Source of the DNA: Bradyrhizobium sp. ARR65
Lineage (GTDB): Bacteria; Pseudomonadota; Alphaproteobacteria; Rhizobiales; Xanthobacteraceae
Assembly: GCF_000472385.1 (NCBI RefSeq)
Contig: NZ_AWZU01000053.1
Span: forward strand, 238-58,751
Direction of reading: 5' to 3'
DNA length: 58,514 bases
A program made the translations under genes and the position numbers. Of the stretch, positions 1 to 7,151 are shown piece after piece (the stretch's first letter is position 1; every line of letters starts with the position of its first letter). The notes beneath the pieces were generated by a model. It had not been told where the DNA came from. It did not search any database and saw only the letters and a list, made by a program, of their open reading frames with translations.

Positions 1-100
1 AGAACCGTAACCGTCGTCACGTTTGCTCATTTGCTTGCAAATTAATCAGCAAACCATCTCACGCCAAAACGCGATCCGGAAGGCGGTGCTCGGCGGAAGC

Positions 101-271
101 TTACAGAGCACCACCGGCCGCGTACAGCGCAGCGATGCCTGCGCCGTCCTGCTTGTTGAAGTTTTCCGCGACTGCAGAGCCGATCTTTTCCACCTCCTGC
201 TTGAGATCGGTAGCCGCCGCAGGCGCTGAAAACGCTGCGAGCAAGAAGCACAAAACGTAGGACATTCGCAT
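101..271 (-). pseudogene. Truncated secreted protein, possibly SgcJ/DUF4440-like N-terminus
   Basis: A 56-codon frame starts with ATG at 271 behind a strong GGGGAGGA ribosome binding site. It encodes a hydrophobic signal peptide (residues 1-21, ending SAPAAA) followed by an amphipathic helix and a DGAGIAALYA segment. That segment resembles the start of nuclear-transport-factor-2-like proteins of the SgcJ/DUF4440 group, which are normally about 150 residues. The frame stops at TAA right after GGAL, and the remaining window bases encode no recognisable continuation in any frame. I read it as a 3'-truncated gene remnant. A genuine small secreted peptide cannot be excluded, because the start and RBS are intact. 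Confidence 0.5.
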
Positions 272-671
272 TGTGTGTCCTCCCCGAATAAATTTGCTGT
301 ATCGAAAAGATGCTGCCCACATCGTGGGAGCAGTGATGAACTATAGCACGCAATCGTACATTGATTAGAAATGCCAGCTAGGTACGCTGATGCCGCCAAG
401 GCGTAAGAACTCCACTCGGTGCGCTCGTGCACCAATCAGTTCAGCAATGAAACTTTTGCGCTAGTCGGATTGCACCCTCGCGCTAAGGAAACGTGCCGGT
501 CGTTTCCCGTCGCAGAATTTAACTGGCCCTTTCCACTCGACGCCACGGTATTCAATTTCCCAAGGGTTCCTTCACCTTGATCTAGGAATACACCCGAATT
601 GGCTATAGCCGGGGATCGTTTCGCGTTGAACAGTCAGACCGCCGCTGCTGGGGGCCAAACGGAGATGTCCG
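272..671. other. Intergenic stretch without recognisable gene
   Basis: About 400 bases between the truncated secreted protein and the small membrane ORF. I see only short frames with no family resemblance. The first part should hold the minus-strand promoter of the truncated gene, but no convincing -35/-10 pair stands out. Confidence 0.5.
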
Positions 672-836
672 ATGGGTGTGGCAGGCTGGCGCTTCGCGCA
701 TATGAAAAGAACACTCCGCGTCCGGGCGGTGGTTGTCGGCGTGCTGGAAGAGTTGCCGTTTATCTGCCCGGTGGCGGTCGCAATCGGCGCGCTGATCATG
801 ATCGGAATCACGCTCTGCAAGGATTGGCCGCAGTAA
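672..836 (+). CDS. Small hypothetical single-pass membrane protein (54 aa)
   Basis: The frame starts with ATG at 672, seven bases after GGAG at 661. A second in-frame ATG lies at 702. The product begins with a basic stretch (MKRTLRVRA from the second ATG), continues into a hydrophobic segment of about 25 residues (ICPVAVAIGALIMIGITLC) and ends KDWPQ, as expected for a one-helix inner-membrane peptide. I recognise no family. Support comes from the RBS and the coherent hydrophobic segment; no neighbour suggests a function. Confidence 0.4.
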   Translation: MGVAGWRFAHMKRTLRVRAVVVGVLEELPFICPVAVAIGALIMIGITLCKDWPQ

Positions 837-901
837 GGAAGATCGCTCAGTCTTGAAGCCTCTCGCAGCGCGCCGCGCTGATCGATATTCCGAGCTTGCC
901 G

Positions 902-1789
902 CTAACCAGACATCGGACCAGCACGCGCTGCGACCTCGTCGAGCGCCTTGATTGCATCATCCGGCAAATCGAGTTCGGCCGCGGCGAGATTCTCGCGCAG
1001 GTGCGCGATAGAGGAGGTGCCGGGGATCAGGAGAATGTTGGGCGCGCGACGAAGCAACCAGGCGAGCGCGACCTGCATGGGCGTGGCACCAAGGCGGGCT
1101 GCGACATTAGACAAGCTGGACGACTGCAGCCGGTTGAACCCGCCGAGCGGAAAGTATGGCACATAGGCGATGCCATCGCGGGTGAGATCGTCGATCAAGC
1201 CGTCGTCGGCCCGATGAGCCAGATTATAGTGGTTCTGCACGCAGACGATCCGGCAGATTCGGCGGCCTTCGGCGATTTGGGCGGGCGTCACGTTGCTCAG
1301 CCCGATGTGATGCACCAGACCCTGACGCTGGAGCTCGGCGAGGACGGTGAGCGGCGCCTCGATCGAGCCCTCGGCTGGGCCATGCGCGTCGAACATGGCG
1401 CGGAGATTGACCACATCAAGCACATCGAGGCCGAGATTGCGGAGATTGTCGTGCACCGCCTGGGTGAGTTCCTCGCGCGAAAAGGCGGGATTCCACGATC
1501 CATCCGCACCGCGCCGGGCGCCGAGCTTGGTGGCAATGACGAGATGGTCCGGATAAGGATGCAGCGCCTCGCGGATGAGTTGGTTGGTGATGTGCGGGCC
1601 GTAGAAGTCACTTGTATCGATATGATTGACGCCGGAGGTGACGGCCTCGCGCAGCACGGCCAGTGCCGCATCACGATCCCTGGGCGGGCCGAATACACCG
1701 GGCCCAGCGAGCTGCATCGCGCCGTAGCCAAGCCGCTTCACGCTACGGTCGCCGAGGATGAACGTGCCGGACCGGTCGATGCTGGACAT
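902..1789 (-). CDS. Aldo/keto reductase (YdbC-like group)
   Basis: A 295-residue NAD(P)H-dependent oxidoreductase with the (beta/alpha)8 AKR fold. The ATG at 1789 was chosen over longer frames because GGGAGATC precedes it and the AKR N-terminal strand (GYGAMQL, residues 21-27) follows directly. The IDTSDFYG motif supplies Asp58 and Tyr63, and IATKLG supplies Lys88. The fourth tetrad residue, normally His, appears as Asn128 in DVVNLR; I recall the same substitution in E. coli YdbC, a pyridoxal reductase-type AKR. Substrate is unknown; pyridoxal or another aldehyde is possible. It stands alone, convergent with nothing, downstream of a dispersed repeat. Confidence 0.88.
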   Translation of the reverse strand: MSSIDRSGTFILGDRSVKRLGYGAMQLAGPGVFGPPRDRDAALAVLREAVTSGVNHIDTSDFYGPHITNQLIREALHPYPDHLVIATKLGARRGADGSWNPAFSREELTQAVHDNLRNLGLDVLDVVNLRAMFDAHGPAEGSIEAPLTVLAELQRQGLVHHIGLSNVTPAQIAEGRRICRIVCVQNHYNLAHRADDGLIDDLTRDGIAYVPYFPLGGFNRLQSSSLSNVAARLGATPMQVALAWLLRRAPNILLIPGTSSIAHLRENLAAAELDLPDDAIKALDEVAARAGPMSG

Positions 1790-1928
1790 GATTGATCTCC
1801 CTTCAAGACGGCGCATGGATAGCCGTTGCCCACTTGCTCGATAATAGGGTGAAAACTGAACGGCTTGTTCGGCGGATCGAACAGTGAAGGCCGGCTTGGG
1901 TGAGCACGCCGATTTCACGACTTCGGCG

Positions 1929-2009
1929 GCATATCCCGCGAAAGCGGGGTATCCAGTAAGCCGAGCTCTCTCGATTTGATCGCTGACGTCGCTGGAATAC
2001 TGGATCATC
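1929..2009. repeat. Dispersed Bradyrhizobium-type intergenic repeat (GCGAAAGCGGGGTATCCAGTA family)
   Basis: It contains a CCCGC-GAAA-GCGGG hairpin followed by TATCCAGTA and, about 60 bases on, an inverted TGGAATACTGGAT. The same core (GCGGGGCATCCAG) recurs near 38904. It fills most of the 318-base gap between the reductase and transporter genes, where no ORF is credible. Confidence 0.55.
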
Positions 2010-2107
2010 TGCTTTTCGCGGATGTTGACAAGTGAGAGCGTGGACAGACATAGCTCTGCATTTTCGCGACGCCATTCGCCCGCGTCTTGCCGACGCGTTT
2101 CGCCAAA

Positions 2108-3028
2108 TCAAGCAGCTCTGGGCTCTGCGGCTTTGCGCGGCGGAATAGTCATCGCGCCGACCCCCAGCACCACGCAGGCAAGGCCAACCCAGGCCGTCGC
2201 GGTAAGCTTTTCGCCGAGCAGGAGCGCACCGATCGCGACCCCGACCGGTACCCGCAGATAGGCCTGTGCCGTCGTGCCGACGGATCCCAGGGTCTGGATC
2301 AGGCGGAAATAGATCACAAAGGCGAGCGCGGTGGAAAAGATGGCGAGCGCGAGCAGAGCCAGCAGAGATGCTGTGGACGGGTTCAGCCTCCAGGGCTGCT
2401 CGGTCACGAGACCTAACGGAAGAAGGATCGCCGCGCCCGCGATCAGCGATCCGGCCGCCGGGGCAAGCGGATCGAGGCCCGCAAAGTTACGGCCGAAGAT
2501 CGCCGCGCAGGCATAGCAGACGGTCGCCGCAACAATCGCGAGCTCGGCGACCAGCGCGCGGCCGAGGTCCTGAAATGCTTGCACGCCGACGATCAGGCAA
2601 ATCCCGGCCATGCCGGCCGCGATGCCGAACAGCTTGCGGGGAGTTGCGGCCTCGTGCCGGGTGATTGCCATGGTGAGCAGGAACGCGAAAATCGGTGAAG
2701 CCGAGTTGAGGATGGTGGCAAGGCCCGCATCGACAAACCGTTCGCTCCAGGCGATCAGCGTCCAGGGGATCACACTGTTAAGGAAAGCCTGGAAGACAAA
2801 GCGCCGCCAGCTCTCGACATCCGATGGCAGCGACATGCGGCGCGAGCGCATGACGCCGAGTAGCACCAGTGCCGCAATCGAGGTGCGCGCCGCGATCAGC
2901 GTGATCGGTGGAATCGTCTCGACGCCGATCTTGATGAAGGAATAGGAAGCACCCCAAAGCGTGGCGAGCACGACCAGCAGGGCGAGCTCGAGCACGATGT
3001 TTGGGGTTTGGAAGGCGTGTCGTTCCAT
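2108..3028 (-). CDS. EamA/DMT-family transporter
   Basis: A 306-residue inner-membrane protein with the usual ten hydrophobic segments in two EamA repeats. Repeat one opens with LVVLATLWGASYSFIKIGVE, and the second half carries the AYLRVPVGVAIGALLLGE stretch typical of these exporters. ATG at 3028 gives a normal family length; the frame runs 58 codons further upstream but that part is Arg-rich and unlike the family. Members move small metabolites such as amino acids or drugs; the substrate cannot be read from sequence. It is divergent from the VOC-ArsR operon with a 293-base gap that contains a palindrome. Confidence 0.88.
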   Translation of the reverse strand: MERHAFQTPNIVLELALLVVLATLWGASYSFIKIGVETIPPITLIAARTSIAALVLLGVMRSRRMSLPSDVESWRRFVFQAFLNSVIPWTLIAWSERFVDAGLATILNSASPIFAFLLTMAITRHEAATPRKLFGIAAGMAGICLIVGVQAFQDLGRALVAELAIVAATVCYACAAIFGRNFAGLDPLAPAAGSLIAGAAILLPLGLVTEQPWRLNPSTASLLALLALAIFSTALAFVIYFRLIQTLGSVGTTAQAYLRVPVGVAIGALLLGEKLTATAWVGLACVVLGVGAMTIPPRKAAEPRAA

Positions 3029-3256
3029 GGCAGAGCGTTGCTCTCGGGCACCGATCGAAAGATGCAAGCTACCTCGAATGGCAGCGCAAATATTTCGATG
3101 AAGGACGAATTGTATTAGTCGCGCTCGCCGATCTCGAGTCCTGGCGGCCCTTTCGGTCTCGCACGCTTGCGCAGCTCGCCGCCGCCGGCGCGGCACCTTC
3201 ACCCAAGCGCATCACAGCAAGCGGCGCAGCAATGCTGCAACGGCCCACATAATTTC

Positions 3257-3273
3257 AATATTTGACAAATATT
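3257..3273. promoter_or_regulatory. 17-bp palindrome overlapping a TTGACA box, probable ArsR-family operator
   Basis: AATATTTG-A-CAAATATT is a perfect inverted repeat about one centre base. The TTGACA at 3262-3267 inside it is a plausible -35 box for the operon starting at 3322. AT-rich palindromes of this size in the promoter are the normal target of ArsR/SmtB-type dimers, and the operon's second gene encodes such a regulator, so autoregulation is likely. No convincing -10 was found at 17 bases (TAACTA at 3285). Confidence 0.55.
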
Positions 3274-3321
3274 TCATGTTTGGCTAACTAACAGCATCGC
3301 TGCTGCTTGAGGAGGCCTCAC

Positions 3322-3792
3322 ATGACTGACCCGTACCGGCCCAAGGGACTTTCAAGCGCCGTCTGCTACCAGGATGCGAAGTCCGCCTATCGCTGGCTCG
3401 AAGAGGCTTTCGGGTTCGAGCCGCTCTTTGTCATTCTCGACGCCAAGGGCAATCTCGGTCATTCAGAGATGACCTTCGGAAATTCCGTCGTCATGGTCGG
3501 CAATGAGTGGAGCGCCGATCACAAGAGCCCAAAATCCATCGGCGGCAAAAACACGCAGACTGTCCACGTCCAGCTCGCAGAAGGCGAGGACATCGACGCG
3601 CATTGCGAGCGCGCGCGTGGAGCGGGCGCGGAGATCGTCCAGGAGCCTGCGAGTCAGTTCTATGGCGACCGCACCTATCGCGCTCGCGACCCGGAAGGCC
3701 ATATCTGGACCTTCGGCGTCACCGAGAGAAGGATGACGCCGGACGAGTGGGACCGGGCAAGCGGCCTCACCACGAAGAAGCGGCTCGATTGA
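3322..3792 (+). CDS. VOC-superfamily (glyoxalase/PhnB-like) protein
   Basis: A 156-residue protein of the vicinal-oxygen-chelate fold. ATG at 3322 follows GGAGG (3311-3315). It shows paired beta-alpha-beta modules, with AVCYQDAKSAYRWLEEAFGF near the N-terminus and DPEGHIWTFGV near the C-terminus, the latter supplying a typical second-module ligand region. Such proteins bind metals or small hydrophobic ligands; exact activity is unknown. Its TGA overlaps the TTG start of the ArsR gene, and together with the following SRPBCC gene it makes an operon of a type common in soil bacteria (regulator plus small-molecule-binding proteins). Confidence 0.85.
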   Translation: MTDPYRPKGLSSAVCYQDAKSAYRWLEEAFGFEPLFVILDAKGNLGHSEMTFGNSVVMVGNEWSADHKSPKSIGGKNTQTVHVQLAEGEDIDAHCERARGAGAEIVQEPASQFYGDRTYRARDPEGHIWTFGVTERRMTPDEWDRASGLTTKKRLD

Positions 3793-4118
3793 GCTCCCGT
3801 ATCGACAAGACTTTCGCGGCGCTCGCCGACCCCCATCGCCGCCGCGCGGTGGAGCTGGTTGGCGAGCGGCCGCGCCGGGCGGGCGAGCTTGCGGACGCGC
3901 TGGGCCTGCCGGCGCCGGCGATGAGCCGGCATTTGCGTCAATTGAAGCAGAGTGGGCTGGTCGCGGAGACCCATCCAGAATTTGACGCGCGCGTTCGCAT
4001 CTATGCGCTGAAAGATGGCGCCATGGCGGAGCTGAAGCGCTGGCTCGCCGACACCGAAGCGATGTGGGCCGCGCAGCTTTCGGGCTTCAAGGCGCATGTC
4101 GAGAAGAAGCGAAAATGA
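3789..4118 (+). CDS. ArsR-family winged-helix transcriptional regulator
   Basis: A 109-residue regulator read from TTG at 3789, which overlaps the upstream stop codon (TTGA) and yields the standard ArsR beginning SSRIDKTFAALADPHRRRAVELV. The helix-turn-helix follows (AGELADALGLPAPAMSRHLRQLKQSGLV), then the wing (ARVRIYALKD). No cysteine pair for metal sensing is present, so it belongs with the metal-independent ArsR/AHSA1-associated branch. Likely target: the palindrome at 3257-3273 upstream of its own operon. Its TGA overlaps the ATG of the SRPBCC gene. Confidence 0.85.
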   Translation: MSSRIDKTFAALADPHRRRAVELVGERPRRAGELADALGLPAPAMSRHLRQLKQSGLVAETHPEFDARVRIYALKDGAMAELKRWLADTEAMWAAQLSGFKAHVEKKRK

Positions 4119-4592
4119 CCGCGGCAGTCATCGTTTCGATCCGGGTTAGCGCCAGTCCGCTGCGGGCGTTTGAAGCCTTCACCGAAGAAATCGGGGAGTG
4201 GTGGCGGCCCAACGTCCTGTTCGCCCTGACGCCGCGCGGCGACGGCCGTCTTCGCTTCGAGCAGGGCGAGGGTGGGCGGCTCGTCGCAACACTGGCGAAC
4301 GGGAAAGAGTTCGAGGTCGGCCATCACCATTTGGAAGCCCGGCGAACGGCTTGCACTCACATGGCGTCAGGCGACATTCGCGCCGGGCCAGTCGACACAG
4401 CTTGACGTGCGCTTCGAGGCGATAGGCGATCAGACCCGGGTGACGGTCGAGCATCGCGGCTGGGACGACATCCCGCAGGAACATGTCGCGCGTCATGGCT
4501 TTGAGCTCATGCTGTTCCAGCGGCGGCTGGCTGAACACTGGCGCGTGCTGCTCGCCTCTCTTGACGCGAAGGCGTGTCGCGATGATGCATGA
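4115..4592 (+). pseudogene. SRPBCC/AHSA1-domain protein, frameshifted
   Basis: The gene starts at ATG 4115 (ATGA overlap with the regulator) and reads well as an AHSA1 protein (AVIVSIRVSASPLRAFEAFTEEIGEWW...GKEFEVG) to about 4320. The family sequence then continues only in the +1 frame (ITIWKPGERLALTWRQATF...WDDIPQEHV...) and ends at 4592. The break lies in GTCGGCCATCACC at about 4317-4330, where one extra base or two missing bases would explain the shift. The joined product would be about 159 residues, a normal length. Either the gene is inactivated or the assembly has an indel. Members bind hydrophobic ligands and often travel with ArsR regulators. Confidence 0.8.
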
Positions 4593-4684
4593 CGGGAGGG
4601 CGCTGACGCCAATGGAACGCCGGATCATCCGCTCTCGCGAATGATGACAGCTCGAAATGTGGAAGCTGGCTGCTGCGAAACGCT

Positions 4685-5272
4685 TCACGGTGCTTCCGCG
4701 GCACCGCCGATCTCGCCCACATCCACCCCCGCGTTCTTTAGCAACACCTTCGCCGCCGCCTTCGCCGCCCGCGCCATTGCGGGGTCGTCGCGTACGAGAT
4801 CCTGAGCGATCGAGCCATCGACCAGGAGCACAAGCTGCGTCGCCAAGCCTTCCGCATCGGCGACGCCAAGCTGCGCCAGAAGATCACGAAACCAGACCCT
4901 GCGGCTTTCCTTGAAGGCGATCGCGATCTTTTTCACGGCGCGGTCCTCTGGGCCGAGCTCGGCGACTGCGTTGACGAAGGGACAGCCGCGGAAATCCTTA
5001 GCTGAGAAGCGGCGCTCGAGCGCATCGAAATAGCCGAGGATCTGCGAGAGCGGAGATTTCTCGGATGGCTTTGCCACTACGAAGCGCCGCTTGAGATAGG
5101 CCGAGATCAGCTCGTCCTTCGATGGAAAGTGGTTGTAGAGCGTGCGCTTGCTGATGCCGATCTCGGCGGCGATGGTGTCGACGCCGATAGCGCGAATGCC
5201 TTTCAGATAGAACAACCGGTCCGCGGTCTGCAGGATCCGCTCTTTCATGTCTGGTTTGGCGGCGGCGGGCAT
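4685..5272 (-). CDS. TetR-family transcriptional regulator
   Basis: About 195 residues when read from ATG 5272. The HTH lies near the N-terminus (KERILQTADRLFYLKGIRAIGVDTIAAEIGISKRTLYNHFPSKDELI). The C-terminal ligand domain carries the FRGCPFVNAVAELG stretch seen in many TetR regulators of efflux genes. The start is uncertain: ATG 5305 (MSRQK) and ATG 5248 (MKERIL) are also in frame, and none has a clear RBS. A start at 5272 abuts an operator-like sequence. Divergent from an MFS exporter with two matching palindromes between them, it almost certainly represses that gene and itself. Confidence 0.87.
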   Translation of the reverse strand: MPAAAKPDMKERILQTADRLFYLKGIRAIGVDTIAAEIGISKRTLYNHFPSKDELISAYLKRRFVVAKPSEKSPLSQILGYFDALERRFSAKDFRGCPFVNAVAELGPEDRAVKKIAIAFKESRRVWFRDLLAQLGVADAEGLATQLVLLVDGSIAQDLVRDDPAMARAAKAAAKVLLKNAGVDVGEIGGAAEAP

Positions 5273-5290
5273 GTACACAGATCTGTTTAC
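5273..5290. promoter_or_regulatory. TetR operator copy 2 (near-perfect inverted repeat)
   Basis: GTACACAG-AT-CTGTTTAC is an 8+2+8 inverted repeat with one mismatch and the same half-site (ACACAG) as the perfect copy at 5327-5346. The two centres are 55 bp apart in the TetR/MFS divergent region. Its position next to the regulator's start suggests autorepression. Confidence 0.6.
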
Positions 5291-5298
5291 TTTTTGCC

Positions 5299-5328
5299 TT
5301 GACAAGCGGCAGCGCTTCGCATGTTAAT
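5299..5328 (+). promoter_or_regulatory. Candidate sigma70 promoter of the MFS gene
   Basis: A perfect TTGACA (5299-5304) is followed after 18 bases by GTTAAT (5323-5328), or after 17 by TGTTAA. The -10 region runs into the left arm of the perfect palindrome at 5327-5346, so a repressor bound there would block transcription. Confidence 0.5.
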
Positions 5329-5346
5329 TACACAGACCTGTGTAAT
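5327..5346. promoter_or_regulatory. TetR operator copy 1 (perfect 20-bp palindrome)
   Basis: ATTACACAG-AC-CTGTGTAAT has perfect 9-bp arms around a 2-bp centre. It overlaps the -10 to +1 region of the predicted MFS promoter. Size and symmetry are typical for a TetR dimer pair, and a second copy lies at 5273-5290. Confidence 0.7.
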
Positions 5347-5392
5347 CAAGCCGCGCTTAAGACAGCGGCCGGAAGAAGGGGAGAAGACAACC

Positions 5393-6628
5393 GTGACCCT
5401 CGCCAAGACCCTGCGTCCCGCGCTTCCGATCCTGATCGGCACCTCGGCGATGTTGAGCTTAAGCATGGGGCTGCGCCAGTCGCTCGGGATCTTTCTGCAA
5501 CCGCTGACGCACGACATCGGCATTTCGGTCTCGGAGTTCACGCTCGCGATTGCGGTGCAAAATCTCGCCTGGGGATTTTTGCAGCCGCTCGCCGGCGCGC
5601 TGACCGTGCGCCACGGTTTTCGGCCCATCATGATCGCGGGCGCGCTGTTCTATATCGCGGGGCTGGTGCTGATGGCGAGCGCGCATGGCTTTGTTGCTGT
5701 CATGATCGGTGCGGGCGTCCTGATCGGGATGTCGCTGGCCTGCACGGCGGCGGCGATTGCGATGTCGGTTGCGACGCGCGCGGTGCCTGAAAGCGTGCGC
5801 AGCGCCGTGCTGGGTATCGTTTCGGGGGCGGGCTCGCTGGGAGCGCTGTTATCGGCGCCGATCGGGCAGGTGCTCAATGAGAGCTATGGCTGGCGCTTCG
5901 GCCTTGGCGGCTTTGTCGTGCTCGCGCTGTTCCTGCTTCCCGCCGCCTGGTTTGCCGGCCGCGCCGACAAGCTACCGCTGCCCGAGCGGTCGTCCGGCCA
6001 GATCGGCGGCAACATCTCCGCCGGCGCCGCGGCGAGCATGGCCTTTGCCAACGCGTCCTTCGTGGTGATGACGTTGGCCTATTTCGTCTGCGGCATGCAG
6101 CTCGTCTTCATCACCACGCATTTGCCGTCTTATCTCTTGATCTGCGGCATGGACCCGATGCTGAGCGCACAGACGCTTGGTGTGATCGGCGGCTTCAACG
6201 TGCTCGGCAGCCTGTTCTTCGGCTGGGCTGGTGGGCGCTGGAACAAGCTCGCGCTGCTCGGCGGCATCTATGTTTGCCGCTCGCTGGTGCTCGCCTGGTA
6301 CTTCATGCTGCCACCGACGCCGACCACGACGCTGGTGTTCGGGGCGCTGATGGGATTTTTGTGGCTCGGCGTCGGGCCGCTGGTTGCCGGCGCGGTCGCG
6401 GAAATGTTCGGACTGCAATGGCAGGCGATGATCCAGGGCCTTGCCTTTATGAGCCATCAGATCGGCAGCTTTGTCGGCGCGTATGGCGGCGGGCTGATCT
6501 ACGACGCGCTTGGCTCGTACGGCCTGGCCTGGCGGATCGCAGTAGCCGTGGGACTGGCGGCCGGTATTATCCAGGTTGCGTTCGCGCTGCTGCGGCCAAC
6601 GGCTCCGCCGATGCTGCGTCCCGCCTGA
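5393..6628 (+). CDS. MFS transporter (12-TM, probable efflux)
   Basis: 411 residues from GTG 5393, chosen because GGGGAG lies nine bases upstream and because the operator and promoter lie between 5273 and 5346. Twelve hydrophobic segments are visible, and the loop between TM2 and TM3 has the short basic RHGFRP motif of MFS proteins. The start of the protein (IGTSAMLSLSMGLRQSLGIFLQPL) resembles the monocarboxylate/oxalate-formate-type branch. The divergent TetR suggests an inducible exporter or uptake carrier for a toxic or scarce small molecule. Substrate unknown. Confidence 0.87.
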   Translation: MTLAKTLRPALPILIGTSAMLSLSMGLRQSLGIFLQPLTHDIGISVSEFTLAIAVQNLAWGFLQPLAGALTVRHGFRPIMIAGALFYIAGLVLMASAHGFVAVMIGAGVLIGMSLACTAAAIAMSVATRAVPESVRSAVLGIVSGAGSLGALLSAPIGQVLNESYGWRFGLGGFVVLALFLLPAAWFAGRADKLPLPERSSGQIGGNISAGAAASMAFANASFVVMTLAYFVCGMQLVFITTHLPSYLLICGMDPMLSAQTLGVIGGFNVLGSLFFGWAGGRWNKLALLGGIYVCRSLVLAWYFMLPPTPTTTLVFGALMGFLWLGVGPLVAGAVAEMFGLQWQAMIQGLAFMSHQIGSFVGAYGGGLIYDALGSYGLAWRIAVAVGLAAGIIQVAFALLRPTAPPMLRPA

Positions 6629-6667
6629 ACTGCCGCCTATTCTTTGGGCTGATATTTGCCGAGTAAA

Positions 6668-6695
6668 GCGGCAGGAGAAAACTGTTCTCCGCCGC
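6668..6695. terminator. Hairpin downstream of the MFS gene
   Basis: GCGGC-A-GGAGAA / AACTG loop / TTCTCC-GCCGC forms an 11-bp stem with one bulged A, 40 bases after the MFS stop. No U-tract follows, so it may act as an mRNA 3' stabiliser or a weak terminator. Confidence 0.4.
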
Positions 6696-6744
6696 AAAGG
6701 CGCAAAATCCGCAGGAAGTCAGGTGGTTGCGCCGTTATCGTGAA

Positions 6745-6760
6745 TGGCACGAATCTTGAC
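6745..6760 (+). promoter_or_regulatory. Candidate sigma54 promoter for amtB
   Basis: TGGCACG-N4-TTGA matches the sigma54 consensus TGGCACG-N4-TTGC apart from the C of the -12 GC, which is A here. Ammonium-transporter genes are commonly NtrC/sigma54 controlled. The site is 390 bases upstream of the amtB start, so the leader would be long. The mismatch in an important base makes this tentative. Confidence 0.35.
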
Positions 6761-6781
6761 TGAGGCTGGCTAAGAATTGGA

Positions 6782-6827
6782 GTCGGGAAACGTCGCTGAC
6801 GTTTTCCCGACCTTGGGCTTGCCAAGG
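6782..6827. other. Two adjacent hairpins in the amtB leader
   Basis: The first hairpin (6782-6811) pairs GTCGGGAAACGTC with GACGTTTTCCCGAC across a 3-base loop, with one bulged T. The second (6811-6827) pairs CCTTGG with CCAAGG. They lie just downstream of the candidate sigma54 site. A regulatory or attenuating role is possible but unproven. Confidence 0.4.
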
Positions 6828-7104
6828 ACAAGGCCGGTCAGCCATGAGGCTCGTCGCCGCCAATCTCCAGCCGGTACGGCTCGACGGCCCCACAGCGGCG
6901 CCGGGCAAGGTTTCTGCGCCCGACATTCGGATCGATCCGCCTGCAGCCTCTGCAGGTCGCCCGTCGGGCGATCGCACTTCATTCCAAGCAACGCCAGGAC
7001 GGCGAAAAGGCGTGCGCAGCACTTCGCGTCGCCTGCCGTTCACCTGCGCCCAGACACCAGGAGCTCCAAGAAGCCTGCACTGCAACACGCCGACAACACT
7101 TGCG

Positions 7105-7136
7105 ACAAGCAACACTTGGGACAAGCAACACTTGGG
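7105..7136. repeat. Two tandem 16-bp repeats just upstream of the amtB RBS
   Basis: ACAAGCAACACTTGGG occurs twice in perfect tandem (7105-7120, 7121-7136), with a degenerate third copy upstream from about 7092 (ACAACACTTGCG). The array ends four bases before the GGAGG of amtB, so it is part of the translation initiation region. Confidence 0.7.
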
Positions 7137-7151
7137 ACAAGGAGGACGACA

